Below are positions 20,293-30,425 of a DNA stretch of 64,000 nucleotides, one piece after another. Source of the DNA: Diphasiastrum complanatum (taxonomy: Eukaryota > Streptophyta > Lycopodiopsida > Lycopodiales > Lycopodiaceae); NCBI GenBank assembly GCA_029204225.1, contig CM055109.1, positions 25,046,723 through 25,110,722 of the forward strand. The letters are read 5' to 3'. The translations under genes and the position numbers were made by a program. Every line of letters starts with the position of its first letter. Position 1 is the first letter of the stretch. The notes under the pieces were generated by a model. It was not told the origin of the DNA, made no database searches, and worked only from the letters and a program-made list of their open reading frames with translations.

Positions 20293-22075
20293 TTGTCATC
20301 TAATCAAGATGATCAAGCATGGTATATTGACTCAGGAGCCACAAGACACATGACAGGTAACAAGAATTGGTTCAGTAGTTTGAAGGTGTTGGATAATGGA
20401 ACATCTATTTCACAAGCAAATGGTGAGGTGTGCATGATCAAGGGGATAGGCACAGTTTCAATCCAACCGCCTGATGGCAAAAGCGGGATGATCAGGGAGG
20501 TACTTTACGTACCAGGTTTGAAGAAAAATCTACTTTCTGTTGGAGTCATTACTGATCAAAAGTTGAAAGTAGAATTCGCCCATGATCGTTGCTTTGTGAA
20601 GGATGCGAACCAAAAGTTCAAAGTTATTGCGAATGGAATAAGAGAGCCCAATACAAAATTGTACAGGTTGAATGCCACAATCAAGGGGCAACATGGACTT
20701 ATATCGTCCGTTCCTTCGCAAACTGAGTTGTGGCACAAGAGGCTTGGTCACTTGAACTTGGGAAGCCTCACTGTGATGAGAAAATTGGAGATGGCAACAA
20801 GCTTGCCTACCATAGAAGATCACTTGAAATCGATGTGCGAATCTTGTGTATATGGGAAGCAGCATCGAGAGAATTTCAATAAAGGTGGTGTTGCAAGAGC
20901 AAAGAACATCCTGGATTTAATCCACACAGATTTATGTGGGCCTATGAGGACCATGTCCTTAGGAAAAGCCTTCTATTTCATGACCTTTATTGATGATATG
21001 TCACGTAAGACGTGGATCTACTTCTTGAAGAAGAAATCAGATGCATTTGATAACTCCAAGAACTTCAAAAACTTGGTCGAAAATCAGACAGGTAGGAAGA
21101 TCAAAGTCCTAAGATTAGATAGTGGAGGTGAGTATAAGTCTAATGACTTCAATGATCTTTGATCTCAATGGTGTAGTTGAGCGCACAAATCGTACGATTG
21201 TGGAAAGTGCCAGATCTATGCTAGTTGAGATGAAACTACCAAAAGATTTTTGGCCAGAAGCATGTAGCACAGCAGTCTATCTTCAAAATAGAAGTCTTAC
21301 CATTGCCATACCAAAGATAACACCTGAGGAAGCATTCACGAAGAAGAAGCCAAAGGTGAACCACTTGCGAATCTTTGGATGTAAGGCCTTTGTACACATT
21401 CCTAAGGAAGAGAGACGTAAACTTGATGTAAAAGCTATCAAGTGTATATTCCTAGGATATGATGATCATGTGAAGGGCTATAGATGTTTTGATCCAGTCG
21501 AAAACAAAATCCATATAAGCCGTGATGTTATCTTTGATCAATCCAAGATGTATAAAGAGCAGGATGCTAAGAAGATAGACACATCCAGTAGGAAAGATGG
21601 TATAGTGAGGATACCACCTGATGATGATCCATTCATTGACCTTCCGAGTGATGAACATGAGGATACATCTCAAGATACTACCACTCAACCTCAAGAAACA
21701 GGTTGGAGAGGTAGGGACAAACCTTTTGGAGCAAGAAGGATTGAAGTTGCAGGTGACAAATGCAAGGAGAAGGATGTACCGTGGGATACATTTTCATCAG
21801 AAAGCCGATCACCTAACAGAAAGCTCCCTAAGTGGTTTGAGAGATTGATGGAGAGCCGCGACATAGATGACTTTCCAGGATCATCTAACCAGGGAGAGCT
21901 ACGAAGATCAACAAGAGAGAAGATACTACCTGAAAGATATGTAGCGAATTATGCTCTTTTATCTAACATTATTCAAAGCAAAGAACCTTCGACTTATGGT
22001 GAAGCGAAGAATGATGACATTTGGGTCAAGGCCATGGGAGAGGAGATGGAGTCAATTGCTAAGCATAGCACATAG
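20293..22075 (+). pseudogene. Copia protease-integrase
   Basis: Protease is seen as WYIDSGATRHMTGN, then pre-integrase LWHKRLGHLNLGSL with CESCVYGKQHR, then the integrase core (HTDLCGPMRT, FIDDMSRKTWIYF, LRLDSGGEYKS; the usual RSD is RLD). Near 21155 about 25-30 residues between the second aspartate and the catalytic glutamate are deleted, with a frameshift. The frame resumes at NGVVERTNRTIVESARSM and runs through the GKxP-type C-terminal part (RIFGCKAFVHIPKEERRKLD) to a TAG at 22073. It is not functional. Confidence 0.9.
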
Positions 22076-23510
22076 GACTTAGTAGAACCACCAGTTGGCA
22101 AGAAACCCATTGGTTGCAAATGGGTATACAGGACTAAGTACCATGCAGATGGAAGTATAGCAAAGCACAAAGCAAGACTGGTGATCAAAGGGTACGCATA
22201 AAATAAAGGCATTGACTATGAGGAGACCTTTGCGTCGGTTTTTGAGTGGAATACTCTACGTCTACTTATTGCTTTAGCTTCACATTTTGGTTGGCCTTTG
22301 CATCAGATGGATGTGAAATCCGCTTTTCTAAATGGTGAGATAGAAGAAGAAGTGTTAATGGATCAACGTGAAGGCTTTGTAACAGAAGGACAGGAAAATA
22401 AAGTATGTCGCTTGAAGAAAGCGCTTTATGGTCTTAAACAAGCACCACGTGCATGGTACAGCAGGATTGATGCCTACTTTCATTCAAAGGGGATGGTGAG
22501 AACACATTCTGATCCAAATCTATATGTCTTATGCTTTGATGGTATGGTTGCTTTGATTGCTCTTTATGTTGATGACTTGATTATTACGGGAAATAATCAA
22601 GAGATGATAGACATGATCACAAAAGACCTCATGAAACAATTTGAGATGACAGATCTCGGCCTGATGCATTACTGCCTTGGAGTAGAAGTGTGGCAAAAAG
22701 GACATGAAGTGGGTTTAACACAGGTGAAGTATGTCAAAGATTTGCTGCACAGGTTTAGGTTGCAGGATTGCAAACCAGTAAACACTCCTATTGAACTAGG
22801 TAAAAAGCTTTCTAAGCTTAATGAGTCACAGTCATTTGATGCTACCTTATATAGACAGTTAGTAGGGAGCTTGATTTACCTTACCACAACTAGATCAGAT
22901 ATATGCTATGTTGTTGGTATTGTAAGTCCGTTAATGGCAGCACCTACGGAAACGCATTGGAAGGCAGCTAAACGCATTTTGCGTTATGTGAAAGGCACTT
23001 CAGAGTATGGCTTGATTTACAAGAAGCATGATGGTTTATCTGAGTTGTGTGGCTATGTGGATGCGAATTGGGTAGGTGACTATGATGATCGTAGATCCAC
23101 CACAGGGTATATATTCCAGTTTTGTGGTAATTGTTTTTCCTGGTCTAGTTAGAATGCAATTGCTCTTTCCACCACAGAAGCAGAGTATAAGGCAATGTGT
23201 AGTGCTGCACAAGAAGCTATATGGTTGAGACAAATCTTGGAAGAAATTGGCATGAAGTAGAAAAATCCACGACTTTACATAGCGACAGTCATAGTGGCAT
23301 TCAGCTAGCAAAGAATCCAGTGTTCCATGCGAGAACTAAACACATTGAGATTCAGTATCACTTCATATGTAAGAGGCTGCTGAATCGTGAAATTCATGTT
23401 GTTCATTGTAGCACAGAAGAACAACTAGCTGATATGTTCACTAAGCCACTTACTGGAAAAAAGTTTGATAAATTTAGATCAAAGCTTTCTATACTTAAAG
23501 TTTGTTGACT
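22076..23510 (+). pseudogene. Copia reverse transcriptase-RNase H
   Basis: RT fingers and palm are complete apart from stops: KPIGCKWVYRTKYHADGS, ARLVIKGYA then TAA at 22199, MDVKSAFLNGEIEEEVLMDQ, LYGLKQAPRAWYSRID, and an intact catalytic YVDDLIITGNN near 22570. RNase H follows (YVDANWVGDYDDRRSTTGY, then TAG at about 23150, STTEAEYKAM, a stop near 23259, HSDSHSGIQLAKN, HARTKHIEIQYHF) and ends TKPLTGKKFDKFRSKL. Unlike the younger Copia at 8644, it keeps the RT active site but has several stops. Confidence 0.92.
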
Positions 23511-23563
23511 TTAAAGCTATGTATATGACTGTATAAAAAGTGACTTTACTTTAAGGAAGAGAG

Positions 23564-23834
23564 TTAGAATTAAAGTTAGAATTATTGTGTTACTATATTG
23601 TGGGTCCTATCAGTGGATAAGGATCAGTTGGCCTCGCCACAAGGCAAGTCGACGGGACACGCGTCCCGCCAACGGCAACCTGGGTCATGCATGGGTTGCC
23701 TGAGTGAACAACTATATGTACAGTGCAATTTCATTTTGAGAAATACAGTTGCTATGTGAGCTTGTTGAGGAGAGTGTTTTCTGTCTGTGTTACTATGTAG
23801 CATGATCTGTGTTCCTATGCAAAGCAAATTCTAA
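23564..23834 (+). repeat. 3' LTR of the TT...AA Copia
   Basis: Follows AAGGAAGAGAG directly, which confirms TTAGAATT as the true LTR start. It carries the same three hairpins; the first has one mismatch here (CCACAAGGC for CCACGAGGC). Confidence 0.92.
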
Positions 23835-24579
23835 GTAGAGTTCCCAGTGAAAAAAAGACGAGAAAGTACCAGTGAATACACGCAGACAGCAAAATTTTCA
23901 GTTCCAGTGGTCAAGAACTCTCGCAGAGGATTCTGTAGCTCCATCTCAGTGAGACAAGGACACAAAAGAGCTTGCGAGAGTTAGTCTGATTCCAGTGAGC
24001 AAAAAATTGGATTTAAGTGCAAAAGTCTCACTAAAAAGTGAGATCTAGCAAATCCTTCCAATAAGAACTCTCGCAGACCCTCTCAATCGATTTAGAATGT
24101 CAATTTACATTAGTGATGAAGCCTGCGAGAGTTAGTGTGAAGATCTAGTGAAGATCAAGCCAAAAAAGTGGTTTTAAATCCTTGCAGATAGTGAAATTTT
24201 CACTTCTTGCGAGAGTTAACTCTCGTAGAGAATTCTATAGTGAGATATGAACTAGATCCAGCTACTGTGAGCCTTGCAAGAGTTACTTCCCATAGATCTG
24301 AAAGATATCAATTTTTTTACCTGCAAGAACAGCTAAAGACACATCCAACCCTCGCACAAGAGAACCTTCGCAAACTAGATTAGTGGAAAGATCTGCATCA
24401 GATCCAGCTACTGTCAAAATCTCAGGTCCATCAGTGCAAGGAGTAAAAAGCTATCAAGGAAAAACACCGTAAAGGGTTTAAAATTCACTTCTGGCCGATT
24501 AGATTGATCATATCCTTAAAGATCCAGACTGCATCCTACTGTATAAGCAAGATCCAGTCACTTTGGAACCCACCATCGG
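23835..24579 (+). other. Gypsy 5' leader, right of the Copia insertion
   Basis: Resumes the leader split at 18757. It holds the complementary decamers (AACTCTCGCAGA near 23926 and 24065; GCGAGAGTTA near 23967, 24125 and 24219) seen in the leader at 3863. The tandem duplication breakpoint falls inside it at 23880. Confidence 0.75.
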
Positions 24580-25921
24580 ATGAATCTGAGATCGGGACGA
24601 TCAATAGCACTAAGGATAGCAAATCAAACACCACACCTTCCCAGATTAGCAGCTATGCAACAAGAGGCAAAACCGGAACCAGCACCAATGGAACCAATGG
24701 GCCAACCCGTACCTGTCGCTCCCTTGCAAACAACTCGGAGAGCACCACAGATGGAAATACCAAAATATGACGGATTATCAGATTCCATTCGATTTCTCTA
24801 GATCTACGAGCAGGCTTGTGAAATCTATGGTGAACGGACACCTGCAAAGAAGCTGATGCTATTCTCTATGTCCTTACTAGCAGAGGCTCAGGATTGGTTT
24901 TTTCAACCTATCAGAGGAAGAAAAATCTACCTAGGAAGCGGTTAAAGCGGCTCTCATTACGTGCTTTAAACCAAAAAAGTTCCTAGAAGACCCATTTCTC
25001 CTGTTGAGCAAAGTCAAAATGGGTCAATGAAAAAGGGTCAGGGACTATATTGAGCGGGTCAAACACTTACGATCTGAGTGCAGTGCAGCCCTAACTCCCG
25101 ATCACGCGGTGATCATGTGGTTTCTAGCAGGACTACCACGAAGCATCAGAAGAGAACTGAAACGACAGGAGCAATACACTACTCTGCAAGAAGCTATGGA
25201 AGATGCCATCAGAGAAGAGGATGAGGAATCTGACGACGAATATTCATCCACCCATACTCCTTCTCCCTCAATCGCATCATCATCACCAAACGCATCTGAT
25301 CTATCCACATAACTATTGTTGGAGCAAATGAAAAAATTACACAAACAGCAGATGGAGCAACTTACGACGCAGTTTGACCAGAAATTGAAAGACTTACAAG
25401 GAGCTGCAGTAGTAACGCCACATGAACCGGAACCAAACCAGCTGTAGTATCCAAGACAGAAAAATGTATGGTGTTCAGTGTGCACGCAAAACCATACAAC
25501 AAATGAGTTTTCAGTCCTGAAGCAAAATATGAGACTGACACATAGATTCTACCATCTGTGCAATGCAACATCGCACGATACGGCATTTTGCCCGTTCAAC
25601 CCCCGGATTGTTCAACAGAAGAGAAGTCCTTATCAGACTTCCTATCCCTACCATCAAGGGACACCCAACGCGGCACCAAGGTATGGCGCACCAAATCAAC
25701 CACATCGTATGGCCTTACTAGCTCCACCAAAGCCAGCCAATCAACAAGTGGCCCATGTAAACCTGACAGCAGTAGAACCAGAGATGCAAATGCCACCTCA
25801 ACCTGAGCAGCAGCAATGGTACGGACCAGATGAACCATTTATGGATCCTGTCATAAATGAATATGTTGTGGCCTATGCAGCTCAAACTCAACGACAAGAC
25901 GGAAGAAACTACGACTGTTGA
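24580..25921 (+). pseudogene. Gypsy Gag remnant (N-terminal, capsid, two zinc knuckles)
   Basis: Frameshifted Gag related to the one at 5485. The N-part MNLRSGRSIA is followed by proline-rich sequence and MEIPKYDGLSDSIRFL, then a stop, the capsid (LMLFSMSLLAEAQDWFF), a helical QLLLEQMKKLHKQQMEQL segment, and knuckles CSVCTQNHTTNEF, whose last cysteine has become phenylalanine, and CHLCNATSHDTAFC. It ends GRNYDC, exactly where the third knuckle starts in the homologue, because a deletion joins it to RT sequence. The duplicate at 47811 differs by one base that changes leucine to arginine in SIA(L/R)RIANQ. Confidence 0.85.
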
Positions 25922-26139
25922 TTTGTGTGAATCTGAAGGCGCTAAATGCAGTTACCAAAAAAGATCATTTTTCTTTACCATTTACGAAAAGTTTCCACGA
26001 CAGAGTAGCCAACGTCGAGGCCTACAGTTTTCTAGACGGCTTCAGCGGCTACAATCAGGTGAAGATAGCCCCCCAAGACCAACACAAAACAGCATTTGCC
26101 ACGGAATGGGAAACCAATGCCTATGAAGTGATGCCCATG
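25918..26139 (+). pseudogene. Gypsy reverse transcriptase N-terminal fragment
   Basis: ICVNLKALNAVTKKDHFSLP and AYSFLDGFSGYNQVKIAPQD are the Gypsy RT fingers/palm start, with the first catalytic aspartate in FLDGFSGYNQ. It joins the truncated Gag by deletion and is cut after AYEVMP, just before the conserved FGLCNAP, by the LTR beginning at 26140. The catalytic FxDD motif is absent. Confidence 0.88.
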
Positions 26140-26706
26140 TATAGAGGACAGATCACACGTGTGAAAATAGCTGAAGTAGGCGAGTTTTTGCTTCTAGAAG
26201 ATTTCTATGAAGATTTCCATATAGTAGGAAAATAGACCAAAAATGCCCAAAATGGAAAATTTTGATCCAAGTGTCAAATTACATGATGGTGACAAGGCAT
26301 CCTCGCACGTGTGAGATCTGATGCATGATCAGTACCTCGAGCTCCAAAAGTGTATATATAGGGGCTTATTTGGCCATCATCAATGTGAGACACCTATCTT
26401 GGTTTTGGAAGCAATTTTAAGTGATTCTCTTCATTTGTCTACATTTGTTTTGATTGTTTTGAGGTGCTATCAATGTGCACTTGATTTTCAGGTTGGAGTC
26501 CATACTCAGACAGGGTTTCACATGTGGGAAACCAGAAAGTACACCTAACTTCAAATAATGATTGTTCTTGTTAGGATTTTGTGTCTAGAATTGATCTAGA
26601 TTGATCTTAATCTCAAGTAGATTGATAAATCAAGTAATCTGACAACCAATCTCTCTTGAGGATCAGATTAGGATCCACTATTGGTCCTTTTTGTACTTTT
26701 TGCACA
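26140..26706 (+). repeat. LTR, plus strand, of the convergent pair
   Basis: Starts TATAGAGGACA (mutated from TGTAGAGGACA in its partner) and ends TTTTTGCACA. TATA-like GTATATATAGG lies at about 26351. It contains palindromes TCACACGTGTGA (26153-26164) and GCACGTGTGA. It matches the reverse strand of 28337-28913. A primer-binding site follows, so it is a 5' LTR reading right. Confidence 0.88.
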
Positions 26707-26718
26707 TGGTATCAGAGC
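26707..26718 (+). other. Primer-binding site, initiator tRNA-Met
   Basis: TGGTATCAGAGC directly after the LTR. The next bases (CTAGTACAAGAGGT) are identical to those after the minus-strand partner site. Confidence 0.92.
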
Positions 26719-27168
26719 CTAGTACAAGAGGTTTTGTTGAAATTGATAGAGTTAATCAAAATCAAGGCCAAAATTAGCAGTTTTTTGAGAACTAGTCAAA
26801 TTTTGTGTAGCGAGTTGGATTTGATAGCTATCCTCAAAATTTTTGGTCCAGATCTTGTTGTGGGCTGTAGGAACTCTTTTCACACGTGTGAGGCCGTACA
26901 GCTCTGATTTTGACCGAGAAATTTCAAAAAATTGTAGAATTTGACTCACATACCCAATTTGAGTGATTTTTGGTGCAAAATCAAGCATTTTCTATAGAAA
27001 ATCTAATCTCTTGATTAGTTCTTGGATTAGATCAGTCAAAAAATTAAAATTGAAGCTTGAATTAGGTGCACTACTTCATAGAGACCTCCTCGGTCTAAGG
27101 TGAGAGGTGCTCTTGAGTTGCTCTGTCCGAGTATCTTGGGGATTCGTCAAAATCAGCCAACATCATCC
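26719..27168. other. Leader fragment, then reverse-oriented LTR start
   Basis: 26719-27060 is leader of the plus-strand LTR element, with TTCACACGTGTGAGG near 26880 and no coding. From 27073 to 27167 the reverse strand matches the LTR beginning TGTTGGCTGATT seen at 14937, so a third, truncated LTR points left here. Confidence 0.6.
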
Positions 27169-27861
27169 CACCCCTAATGTGTTGCAGGACCCACTACAAC
27201 TCATATTGGATGATGTCGCTCCGCTTTTGCATTGGCATCTTTGATCGGCACTTGGAAAAGCATAGATCCTCATTCACTTACATAAAACCAAGTGTTTATT
27301 GTTGTCAGTCTTTATCAAAAACTATTTTCGCAAATTACCGCAATTTAACCTGAATGTCGTATTGCTGCAATGGGTTGACATTCTCAAAATTTGGAGAGCT
27401 CCCAGTAGCTTCACAACTTGCATGCTCGAGTGCTTTCTTATCACTTGTATTTGCCATTGACGGTTTCATCTCTGGTTTCTTGGCAGATCCTAACTTCTGG
27501 GAGGTCTGTATCCTCCATTTTCTTTTGGGTGTTTATGTGGTTCTTCTCTCAGTTTAAGTTCCAGTCTCAAAGAAAACCTTTGATCTACAGGTAACACTTT
27601 CGATTATTAGTCTCAAGAGAATGGGCTCATCATCGAAAATTGGTGGTAGTATCAGATTTGGGTGGATGGTTTGGTAATGGTAAGGAAACATGATGAAGGC
27701 TTGGTGGAAGGGTGAAGGAACTGATAGTTCTACAGTTACAGCCTTGGACCCTTGCAATGTCGAGCTTTGACCACCACTTGCTGGGTGAGGAGCTCACTTT
27801 ATTTGTAGGTTCACGGTTGTCTTCATCTTCCTTTTTTTCTGCAATTCTTTCTTTTGATCCA
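27169..27861. other. Unassigned segment, possible captured sequence
   Basis: A plus frame at 27354-27557 encodes a hydrophobic 67-residue stretch (LACSSAFLSLVFAIDGF, then LLGVYVVLLSV) with no retroelement motif. CTACAGGTAAC near 27587 looks like abutted splice signals. I do not recognise a family. It could be a fragment of a host membrane-protein gene carried by the element or non-coding sequence. Confidence 0.3.
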
Positions 27862-28324
27862 TTACTTTTGGATCTCTTTGGGCTTCATAAGAGGGGATTC
27901 AACTATCATTTCTCCAGAGATTTTCTTTCGATCAAGATCATCTTTTGCCATCTTGATGTTACTCAATTTGACAAAAGGACTCTCGATCAAGCGAAAGGGC
28001 TTAAAACGCTTGATAAAGGACTCTTTCAAAATTGACCAATCTGTCTCATCTTCATGATCAAGGTTGAAAAACCAGTCATGTGCTTTAGCGATCATGGTCA
28101 TCGAAAACAGTTGGACCATAGTAGCGAGAGATGTTTCGCCACATATCACATGCATTTTCAAAGATTTGCAAAAATCTTTGAGGGTCCAAACTACCATCAA
28201 ACTTTCGTAGACCTAGCTTGGGTGTATGTCTCTCAAGATGAGCACTATGGGTAGCAGAAACACCATTAAGGTTAGATCTGGTTTGGATTAATCCTATTAA
28301 TTTCAACAACACCTCTTGTACTAG
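27862..28324 (-). pseudogene. Gypsy Gag capsid fragment, minus strand
   Basis: Read leftward from the primer-binding site: RKFDGSLDPQRFLQIFENAC, RNISRYYGPTVF, then in another frame AKAHDWFFNLDHEDETDWS and SFIKRFKPFRLIESPF. This is the Gag capsid domain of a Gypsy element (WF...F...F pattern). One frameshift lies near 28100. It is truncated at its 3' side near 27862 by unassigned sequence. Confidence 0.82.
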
Positions 28325-28336
28325 GCTCTGATACCA
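28325..28336 (-). other. Primer-binding site, initiator tRNA-Met, minus strand
   Basis: GCTCTGATACCA on the plus strand is the complement of TGGTATCAGAGC and abuts the minus-strand LTR. Confidence 0.92.
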
Positions 28337-28913
28337 TGTGCAAAAAGTACAAAAAGGACCAAGAGTGGATCCTAATCTGATCCTCAAGAGGGATTGGTTG
28401 TCAGATTACTTGATCTATCAATCTACTTGAGATTAAGATCAATCTAGATCAATTCTAGACACAAAATCCTAACAAGAACAATCATTATTTGAAGGTAGGT
28501 GTACTTTCTGGTTTCCCACGTGTGAAACCCTGTCTGAGTACGGACTCCAACCTGAAAATCAAGTGCACATTGATAGCACCTCAAAACAATTAAAACAAAT
28601 GTAGACAAATGAGAGAATCACTCAAAATTGCTTCCAAAACCAAGATTGGTGTCTCACAATAATTACGGCCAAATGTGGCTCTATATATACAATAAGTGAG
28701 AGCTCGTGGTACTGATCATACCTCTGATCCAACATGTGTGAAGGTGCTTTGTCATATGATGATTCATCATGCAAAACTGACACTTGGACAAAACCTTCTA
28801 TTTTGAGCACTTTTGGTCCATTTTTCTTCTATATGGAGATCTACTTGGAGATCTTCTAGAAGTCAAAATTTGCCTACTTCAGCTTATTCCACACGTGTGA
28901 GTTGTCCTCTACA
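28337..28913 (-). repeat. LTR, minus strand, of the convergent pair
   Basis: Reverse-complement partner of 26140-26706: starts TGTAGAGGACA, contains CCACACGTGTGA (28889-28900) and a TATATATA motif (near 28682), and ends TTTTTGCACA. It is about 10 bp longer and clearly diverged from its partner, so the pair is not a fresh palindrome. Confidence 0.88.
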
Positions 28914-29418
28914 CATGGGATATGACACCTAACCAAAGGATGTGGCTCATGCAATCAATAGATTGATGCCATGTGTCATATGTCTAGAAATCTAGTTTTT
29001 GGCCATTTTAGCCACTAGAACTTGAATTAAATCATATGTACAACATATATGATTATGGTACATGAAAAGTACACTAGTTTCACATGTGAGAACAGGCTCC
29101 ACACATGTGTGTTTATTTATATACAAGATTTTTGGCCTCTACCAAGCTTATTTTTGCATTTTTCACATTGATTTCCATTTCGACCGAATCACCATCTCCC
29201 CAAAGCCTTAGAGTTTGGAAAAAAAAATTCAAAAAATAAAACTCATACCAATAGAAAGCCCTTTTCATACTGAGTCCCCTCCTTCACTTCCTTAAACACT
29301 CTGAAAAATCCAAAAAAATCCAAAAGAAATACCAAAAATCCAAAAACACCAAAAACTCTAAAAAATCCAAAAATACCAGAAACTCATACCCAACACCAAA
29401 AAGACACAACTATATTCA
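28914..29418. other. Unassigned AT-rich spacer with CCAAAAA repeats
   Basis: No long frame. CACATGTG palindromes lie near 29080 and 29102. From about 29215 to 29400 there is an A-rich stretch of irregular ATCCAAAAA units resembling the leader of some Gypsy elements, which would fit the small frame that follows. Confidence 0.45.
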
Positions 29419-29541
29419 ATGGACCAACATATAGATCCTAAAATTCTAGAAGATTATCCATACGAGATCAGGTCCCCTGTAGCTGAACAAATTAGACGTC
29501 ATAGGTTCTATCGAATGCGGGTCCAAATACACGAGCCATAG
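29419..29541 (+). pseudogene. Short frame, possible Gag N-terminus (40 aa)
   Basis: A small frame starting MDQHIDPKILEDYPYEIRSP with a basic QIRRHRFYRMR stretch. It follows an A-rich leader-like region and ends at a TAG exactly where homology to the Pol-like family begins. It may be the N-terminus of a Gag cut by that fragment. No family motif is visible. Confidence 0.35.
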
Positions 29542-30425
29542 ATGGACTAGTGCTACCTACTAGTCAAATAGAGTCATGTGGTGCTAAATTAGTATCATGT
29601 TTGAACTCTTATACTCATAGATTTCCAAGTCTTGGTGGCTCTTCAATGGAACTACATGGCAAGTGCAAAATTGGAAAAGGTGAGAAGAGATCTAACTTCA
29701 TCAATGGAGGTGATAAAAACTCTTCTTTGGAAATGGTTGTTGCTAATGACTCATTTACTCATTTGGAAAAAGATGGTGCTTTGAGCATGTTTGAAGAAAA
29801 AGTTTCTTTTGCATCTTTATGTGATGAGTCCAAGAAAGTCATTTGTGCAACAAGTGGTGTCACATGTATTCATAAAGAAAGTAGATCAAAAGGTTCTATC
29901 ATGAGACTTGGTGAGGAAGATCTCAAGTCAAAAGGGAGAGATGAATGTGAAGTGTTCAAAGTAGGATGTACTTTGAATGATGCTTTTGTGAATGATAGTG
30001 AGGGTTCATTATCATTACCTATATCATTGATTAGAAGTCCAAGTTTGACAAGAAAAAGCACTTCAATCATTCTTATGCCAAAGGTACTATATATTCTTTT
30101 CATGGCTTCTAATGTTCGAGATTCTTCCATTTCTTATGATGCAACTATCAAAAGGGAGATTACTAACTTTTGTGGTGTGATCATTAAGAGGGAGTCTTGT
30201 GAATGAAAGGGAAAAGGAAGAGTGACTCTTGGGAAGATCCAAGGCATGGATCTTACATCTATTCATCAACTCAAAGGATGTTATGATTGTGGTGGAGTGT
30301 TCATGCATGATCAAGATGGCAAAAGGTTGGATGAAGAAGACTACATGGAGCAACTCAAGTGGCAATTTTTTCAAGGCAAGGAAGATCTCATTGGTGAGCT
30401 CATTGAGGTTTGGTTTGAACTTCTT
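29542..30425 (+). pseudogene. Pol-like protein fragment of the non-autonomous Copia lineage
   Basis: A frame of about 290 codons with one internal TGA (30204-30206). It aligns with the middle of the 1012-aa ORF at 43187: LHGKCKIGKGEKRSNFINGG, SGVTCIHKESRSKGSI, FKVGCTLNDAFVND, KSTSIILMPKVL, GKIQGMDLTSIHQLKG, EEDYMEQLKWQFFQGK. Order and spacing loosely follow a Copia integrase-to-RT segment (compare MDVTNAFLNG and EDIYMEQPEG in the Copia at 8644), but the catalytic positions I can locate are altered. It starts with a short match (ESCGAK, THRFPS) to the C-terminal module found at 39425 and 45920. It is cut at about 30425 by unrelated sequence. Confidence 0.6.

Larger units (their letters stand above)
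18758..23834 (+). mobile_element. Decayed full-length Copia with TT...AA LTR ends (5077 bp)
   Basis: Both 271-bp LTRs are present (18758-19028 and 23564-23834), with a primer-binding site at 19031, Gag-Pol order typical of Copia and a polypurine tract (AAGGAAGAGAG, 23553-23563) directly before the 3' LTR. The LTRs begin TTAGAAT and end ATTCTAA instead of TG...CA. GTAG is repeated at both flanks (18754-18757 and 23835-23838), a probable 4-5-bp target duplication. About 16 LTR differences indicate a much older insertion than the Copia at 8644. It sits inside Gypsy leader sequence. Confidence 0.92.

Noticed and set aside
26130-26140. CCCATG before both convergent LTRs as a target duplication
   Set aside because: The LTRs are in opposite orientation, so a target duplication would not read the same relative to each LTR; on the left the bases are also explained mostly by RT codons.
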